Part shown: one piece after another, positions 5,978-8,748 of the stretch
Layout: each line of letters opens with the position of its first letter
How positions within the stretch are numbered: the stretch's first letter is position 1
Assembly (NCBI GenBank): GCA_903825615.1
Contig: CAIKBK010000002.1
Coordinates: 1-8,748, forward strand
Source of the DNA: Candidatus Vogelbacteria bacterium
Lineage (GTDB): Bacteria; Patescibacteriota; Minisyncoccia; Phycocordibacterales; XYD1-FULL-46-19
Reading direction: 5' to 3'
Length of the DNA stretch: 8,748 nt
Program-made: the position numbers and the translations under genes
The notes under the pieces: generated by a model
What the model saw: only the letters and a program-made list of their open reading frames with translations
Databases searched by the model: none
What the model was told of the DNA's origin: nothing

Positions 5978-6625
5978 TTATTCGGCAGCGGGAGCCCCCT
6001 CTTCCTCCTCTTTCTTACCCTTCTTTTCTACCTCAATCGCCGAGAGATCCACTGGTGCCACCTCCTCCACCACCTCCTCTTCCGCCTCGATAATAGAAGC
6101 CACAACCTCGTCAGCATCAATAGTGGCCTTAACACCAGCTGGGAGTTTAAGATCCCCAACCAAGATTTGACTATCAAGAGTATTAAGACCGGACACATCC
6201 ACTTTAATATCGTGAGGCAAATTCTTAGGTAAAGCGCTAATTGGTAATTCGTGCAAAACCTTAATCAAACTGCCACCCAATTCCTTAATCGCTGGAGCAA
6301 TACCTTCGAAAACAAGCGGAACATCAACCTCGATTTCCTTATCTTGACTAACAACATATAAGTCAACGTGCACCGGCTCGTCCGAGACAGGGCCAAACTG
6401 GACCTCATGAATCAAGGTGTCTACCTTCTTACCATCAATTTCTAGAGAGATAATTGAGGATTCGCCGGCCTCTTTAAGAACTTTTTTGAATTCAATAGTA
6501 TTTAAAGTGATATTCTTGCTGGCATCCTTGCTACCATAAACCACAGCTGGCAATTCACCGTTGGCACGTAGGTTATTAACCTTCTTACCCAAAATATCAC
6601 GTAATTTAGCGCTTAATTTAAACAT
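5978..6625 (-). CDS. rplY: 50S ribosomal protein bL25 (Ctc/TL5 type)
   Basis: A 215-residue two-domain bL25. Residues 1-92 are the L25 domain that binds 5S rRNA: N-terminal KLRDILGKKVNNLRANGELP (7-26), PAVVYG 26-31, and IHEVQFGPVSDEPVHVDLY (72-90). Residues about 97-182 form the TL5/Ctc beta domain (EIEVDVPLVFEG, then LPISALPKNLPHDIKVDVS and DLKLPAGVKA). The tail 180-215 is strongly acidic with a Lys-rich patch, longer than in most homologs and probably disordered. It lies first in the rplY, lytic transglycosylase, rpmE, prfA run. The start is set by family alignment and by the promoter just upstream; there is no Shine-Dalgarno. Stop is TAA. Full-length Ctc proteins are stress-induced in some bacteria, but nothing in the sequence shows that here. 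Confidence 0.96.
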   Translation of the reverse strand: MFKLSAKLRDILGKKVNNLRANGELPAVVYGSKDASKNITLNTIEFKKVLKEAGESSIISLEIDGKKVDTLIHEVQFGPVSDEPVHVDLYVVSQDKEIEVDVPLVFEGIAPAIKELGGSLIKVLHELPISALPKNLPHDIKVDVSGLNTLDSQILVGDLKLPAGVKATIDADEVVASIIEAEEEVVEEVAPVDLSAIEVEKKGKKEEEEGAPAAE

Positions 6626-6634
6626 AACTTGCTT

Positions 6635-6662
6635 AGTATATAAGAAATCGGCAAAATTGCAA
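6635..6662 (-). promoter_or_regulatory. Promoter of rplY, near-leaderless
   Basis: TTGCAA (6662-6657), a 16-nt spacer and TATACT (6640-6635) on the minus strand, then 9 nt to the ATG at 6625. The predicted start near 6628 leaves a leader of about 3 nt. The -35 hexamer is identical to that of rpmE and abuts the hairpin that follows the aldolase gene. Confidence 0.75.
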
Positions 6663-6679
6663 CCCCGCCATATCGGGGT
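6662..6679 (-). terminator. Possible terminator hairpin after the aldolase gene
   Basis: ACCCCG (6662-6667) and CGGGGT (6674-6679) form a perfect 6-bp GC-rich stem with a 6-nt loop, starting 6 nt after the aldolase stop. The following minus-strand sequence is TGCAATTTT, an imperfect U-tract, so termination may be partial. The end of the hairpin overlaps the first base of the rplY -35. Confidence 0.5.
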
Positions 6680-6685
6680 AAACCC

Positions 6686-7552
6686 CTAGAGCCGAGCGAA
6701 AAGTTGGAGGCGCTTCTTAGTGACATCGGCCATGGCTTGGACGACCGATTTGAGAATCTTGTAGGGAGCGACTTCATCAGGGTCAGACTGAAGAGACTCA
6801 CGCAGAGCATTCCGATAAGCAAGGCGAAGCTCGGTATTGATGTGGATAATCGAGATGCCCGCTTGGATAGCTTCGACAAAATCGGCATCAGTAATCCCCG
6901 ACCCGCCATGCAAAACCAGAGGTACACCCGTGGCCTGTCTGATCTCGGTAATACGCTTGGTAAATAACTTGGGATTGGGCACGTTCTTAAGCATACCGTG
7001 CAAATTACCAACAGCTGGCGAGAACAAATCTACCCCTGTTTCCTGCACCAACCTCTTGGCATCCTCAACAGTGGTAATTGTCTCCTCTGAGAGGGCTGCC
7101 CCTTCAGGAATGGCATCTAACATTTTGGACGATTTGCCAATATAACCAAGTTCGCCCTCAACCACGATATCTGGATTGACACTCTTCGCATACTCCACAC
7201 ATTTCTTCGTCTCGACAATATTCTCTTCTAAAGGTAATTCAGCCCGATCAAAGACAATCATGTCATAACCGGCATCGATGGCCTCCTTGGCTCGCTCGAG
7301 AGAATAAGTATGATCGGCCGAGAGCCAAATGGGATAATTAAACTCATCACGAAGACTCGAGACTAAAGCTCGAGCTTGGCGCACACCGATAAAATCACGC
7401 TCACCCTCCGAGACGCCAATAATCACCGGCTGATTTAATTCTTTGGCTGTTCTGAAGATGGCCCACAAGGCCTCGATATTGGAGATATTAAAGTGCCCAA
7501 TAGCGATCTTTTGTTTATCCGCATCATAAATTACCTCTTTTAGAGTTTTCAT
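6686..7552 (-). CDS. Class II (zinc) fructose/tagatose-bisphosphate aldolase, GatY/KbaY-like
   Basis: A 288-residue class II aldolase, expected to cleave a ketose 1,6-bisphosphate into DHAP and glyceraldehyde 3-phosphate in the cytosol. Visible motifs: GHFN 19-22; SADHT 78-82 with catalytic Asp80 and zinc-ligand His81; VEGELG 131-136 with the expected acidic ligand; GNLHG 182-186 (His185); LHGGSG 214-219 (His215 and the phosphate loop); HINTELR 237-243. The usual SxMxDxS segment reads IVFDRAELPLEEN (99-111), so the serine is replaced, which could affect substrate preference. Length fits the short GatY/KbaY group. Fructose against tagatose specificity cannot be told. The frame stays open 48 codons further, to 7696, but that extension overlaps the divergent kinase and matches nothing; ATG 7552 fits the family start MKTLKEVIYDA. 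Stop is TAG. Confidence 0.93.
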   Translation of the reverse strand: MKTLKEVIYDADKQKIAIGHFNISNIEALWAIFRTAKELNQPVIIGVSEGERDFIGVRQARALVSSLRDEFNYPIWLSADHTYSLERAKEAIDAGYDMIVFDRAELPLEENIVETKKCVEYAKSVNPDIVVEGELGYIGKSSKMLDAIPEGAALSEETITTVEDAKRLVQETGVDLFSPAVGNLHGMLKNVPNPKLFTKRITEIRQATGVPLVLHGGSGITDADFVEAIQAGISIIHINTELRLAYRNALRESLQSDPDEVAPYKILKSVVQAMADVTKKRLQLFARL

Positions 7553-7554
7553 AT

Positions 7555-7560
7555 TATAAT
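7555..7560 (+). promoter_or_regulatory. -10 element of the PfkB kinase gene, near-leaderless
   Basis: A perfect TATAAT, 8 nt before the ATG at 7569, predicts a start at about 7567 and a leader of 2 nt. The best -35 candidate, TTACCT at 7531-7536 (18-nt spacer), is weak and lies inside the aldolase coding region. There is no TG extension. Confidence 0.6.
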
Positions 7561-7567
7561 CATAGCA
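7559..7567 (-). promoter_or_regulatory. Extended -10 of the aldolase gene, leaderless and overlapping the kinase -10
   Basis: On the minus strand TGC-TATGAT (7567-7559) is followed by six bases and the ATG at 7552, so the predicted start is the A of the ATG. A weak -35 (TTAAAT, 7587-7582, 17-nt spacer) lies inside the kinase coding region. It shares 7559-7560 with the kinase -10. Confidence 0.6.
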
Positions 7568-7568
7568 T

Positions 7569-8552
7569 ATGAATAAATTTGATTTAATCTCTATAGGGGA
7601 TAACGCGACCGACGCTTTTATTAAATTATCCGAGGCCGAATTAAACTGTGAGATAGATAGACCGGAGTGTAAAATCTGCATGCGTTTCGCGGCCAAAATT
7701 CCTTACGAGTCGGTTACCGAGATTCCGGCTGGAGGCAACAGTTCAAACGTAGTTTTAGGCGCCACTAAGCTTGGTCTTAAGACTGCTTACATCTCAAGCC
7801 TGGGCAGTGATGGGCACGGAGAAAAAGCCTTAGCTAAGCTAATCGAGGCTGGAGTTGATGCGAGTATGATTACCAAACACCCCAATATACCAACTAATTA
7901 TAATTATGTTCTCTGGTACCAGGATGACCGCACCATTCTTGTTCATCATCAGAAATATGATTATCGCTGGCCCGAGATTATAGAAGCTCCAACTTGGGTC
8001 TTCCTCTCCTCGATTGGTGATGAAGACTTAAGCTTCCACCAGAAATTGGGAGCGTGGCTCGTGGCCAACCCCGAGATAAAACTCGCCTTTAGCCCCGGCA
8101 CTCTGCAAATTAAAGCCGGTGTTGAGAAATTAAAAGATATTTATGCCCGCACCGAAATTTTCTTTGGGAATAAACAGGAGGCCGAGAAAGTTCTTAATCT
8201 CCCTGGTTATGAGATAAAAAAATTAGCCGAAGAAATGAAAAAGATTGGCCCTAAAATAGTTGTTATCACCAATGGCGAAGCTGGGGCTTATTGTCTAGAC
8301 GCCGAAAATAATTTCTGGTTTATGCCGGCCCTTAATACTAAGGCCTTCGAACGCACGGGAGCGGGCGATGCTTTCTCTTCTTCTTTTCTCTCGGCTATTT
8401 TCTACAATCAAACGATCGCCGCGGCTCTCGCTTGGGGCGCGGTGAATTCCTCCGCCGTTGTGGCCCAGGTCGGCCCGCACGCCGGCCTTCTCACTCGCGC
8501 CGAAATTGAAGCCAAAATAAAAAGCGACAACCTATCCGCTCAAAAGGCTTAA
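7569..8552 (+). CDS. PfkB-family carbohydrate kinase
   Basis: A 327-residue ribokinase-fold enzyme that transfers phosphate from ATP to a sugar or sugar phosphate. It opens with the typical strand FDLISIGDNATDAFI (4-18). The PfkB signature 1 region is AGGNSSNVVLGATKLG (54-69) followed by SSLGSDGHGEKAL (77-89). VVITNGEAGAYC (231-242) is the usual strand before the nucleotide site. RTGAGDAFSSSF (262-273) is signature 2, with catalytic Asp267 in GAGD. A 25-residue Cys-containing insert (27-48; cysteines at 27, 34, 37) sits where the lid normally lies and is less typical. Pairing with a class II aldolase suggests a 6-phosphofructokinase or tagatose-6-phosphate kinase role, replacing PfkA, which many Patescibacteria lack; ribokinase or adenosine-kinase activity cannot be excluded. 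The start is fixed by the promoter and the divergent neighbour. Stop is TAA. Confidence 0.93.
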   Translation: MNKFDLISIGDNATDAFIKLSEAELNCEIDRPECKICMRFAAKIPYESVTEIPAGGNSSNVVLGATKLGLKTAYISSLGSDGHGEKALAKLIEAGVDASMITKHPNIPTNYNYVLWYQDDRTILVHHQKYDYRWPEIIEAPTWVFLSSIGDEDLSFHQKLGAWLVANPEIKLAFSPGTLQIKAGVEKLKDIYARTEIFFGNKQEAEKVLNLPGYEIKKLAEEMKKIGPKIVVITNGEAGAYCLDAENNFWFMPALNTKAFERTGAGDAFSSSFLSAIFYNQTIAAALAWGAVNSSAVVAQVGPHAGLLTRAEIEAKIKSDNLSAQKA

Positions 8553-8577
8553 AGAATAAAAACAGCCCGACTAGCCA

Positions 8578-8622
8578 TAAAAAATTTTTAGTAGAGTTTA
8601 CACGACCGTTAAAACTTTACTA
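8578..8622 (-). terminator. Probable terminator between convergent genes
   Basis: TAGTAGAGTTT (8589-8599) pairs with AAACTTTACTA (8612-8622) over 11 bp with one G-U pair and a 12-nt loop. On the minus strand the stem is followed by AAAAATTTTTT (8588-8578), so it best serves the gene ending at 8620, whose TAG stop is part of the stem. It may also slow read-through from the kinase on the plus strand. Confidence 0.55.
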
Positions 8623-8748
8623 ATCAAGGCCAAACTCTTTTTTCAGCCATTTATCATTCTCGATCGAGTCAACGGTCATATACAAAACTTCTTTACCTAT
8701 CTTAAAATTGGACTTTAATAAAATAATTATCTCTCGGCACTCATAGGG
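8620..8748 (-). CDS. C-terminal end of an unidentified protein (cut by window edge)
   Basis: From the right edge the minus strand is open for 42 codons and ends at TAG (8622-8620). The frame contains 42 sense codons in AT-rich DNA where chance stops are frequent, and its composition is protein-like: charged and hydrophobic, with KIGKEVLYMTVDSIENDKW in the middle. The position, convergent with the kinase and followed by a hairpin, also fits a real gene end. The fragment is too short to assign a family. The start and most of the protein lie outside the window. Confidence 0.6.
   Translation of the reverse strand, partial: PYECREIIILLKSNFKIGKEVLYMTVDSIENDKWLKKEFGLD

Noticed and set aside
6613..7011. 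132-codon minus-strand frame across the aldolase end and rplY start
   Set aside because: It is out of frame with both real genes, overlaps both, and has no family features.
7553..7696. 48-codon N-terminal extension of the aldolase frame
   Set aside because: It runs through the divergent kinase coding region, matches no aldolase N-terminus, and the ATG at 7552 coincides with the family start and a predicted TSS.
1..8748. CRISPR arrays, tandem repeats, rRNA or prophage genes
   Set aside because: I looked for regularly spaced repeats and for such gene families on both strands and saw none.

Overview
The window looks like chromosomal DNA from a streamlined bacterium, most likely a member of the Candidate Phyla Radiation (Patescibacteria). 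The evidence is a moderately AT-rich genome with very short intergenic gaps, small single-copy housekeeping genes (a short RF1, bL31, bL25), a DEAD-box helicase with a basic N-terminal tail that stops just after motif VI, and a start-site style dominated by leaderless or near-leaderless promoters. This assignment is inferred from gene content and style. No rRNA or marker phylogeny is available here. There are nine coding regions that I support in full or in part (two of them cut by the window edges), plus one coding-sized gene of unknown function.

Layout. 1-838 (-) is the N-terminal 279 residues of an HI0933/BaiN-type flavoprotein, cut by the left edge. 839-1049 is non-coding and holds the flavoprotein promoter and the helicase terminator. 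1050-2246 (-) is a DEAD-box RNA helicase with its own consensus promoter and an about 63-nt leader. 2365-3413 is a self-contained GC-rich transcription unit: sigma70-type promoter, about 100-nt leader, strong Shine-Dalgarno, a 270-aa protein of unknown function, and an intrinsic terminator. It differs from its neighbours in codon use, ribosome binding and stop codon, and the 9-mer AGATAATTT occurs on each side of it. 3426-6625 (-) is a run of four genes read rplY, lytic transglycosylase, rpmE, prfA, with an additional promoter directly in front of each of the first three. 6686-7552 (-) is a short class II (GatY/KbaY-like) bisphosphate aldolase and 7569-8552 (+) a PfkB-family sugar kinase. Their start codons face away from each other across only 16 bp. 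8620-8748 (-) is the C-terminal end of a further gene cut by the right edge.

How the parts fit. The rplY-rpmE-prfA group serves translation (5S rRNA-binding bL25, bL31, release factor 1), interrupted by a secreted coiled-coil lytic transglycosylase for cell-wall remodelling. The aldolase and kinase plausibly form adjacent steps of sugar-phosphate metabolism (phosphorylation of a sugar phosphate, then aldol cleavage). The most distinctive features are the systematic leaderless promoter architecture, the overlapping divergent promoter pair at 7550-7571, and the GC-rich orphan cassette at 2340-3417. I see no CRISPR array, tRNA, rRNA or recognisable transposase.
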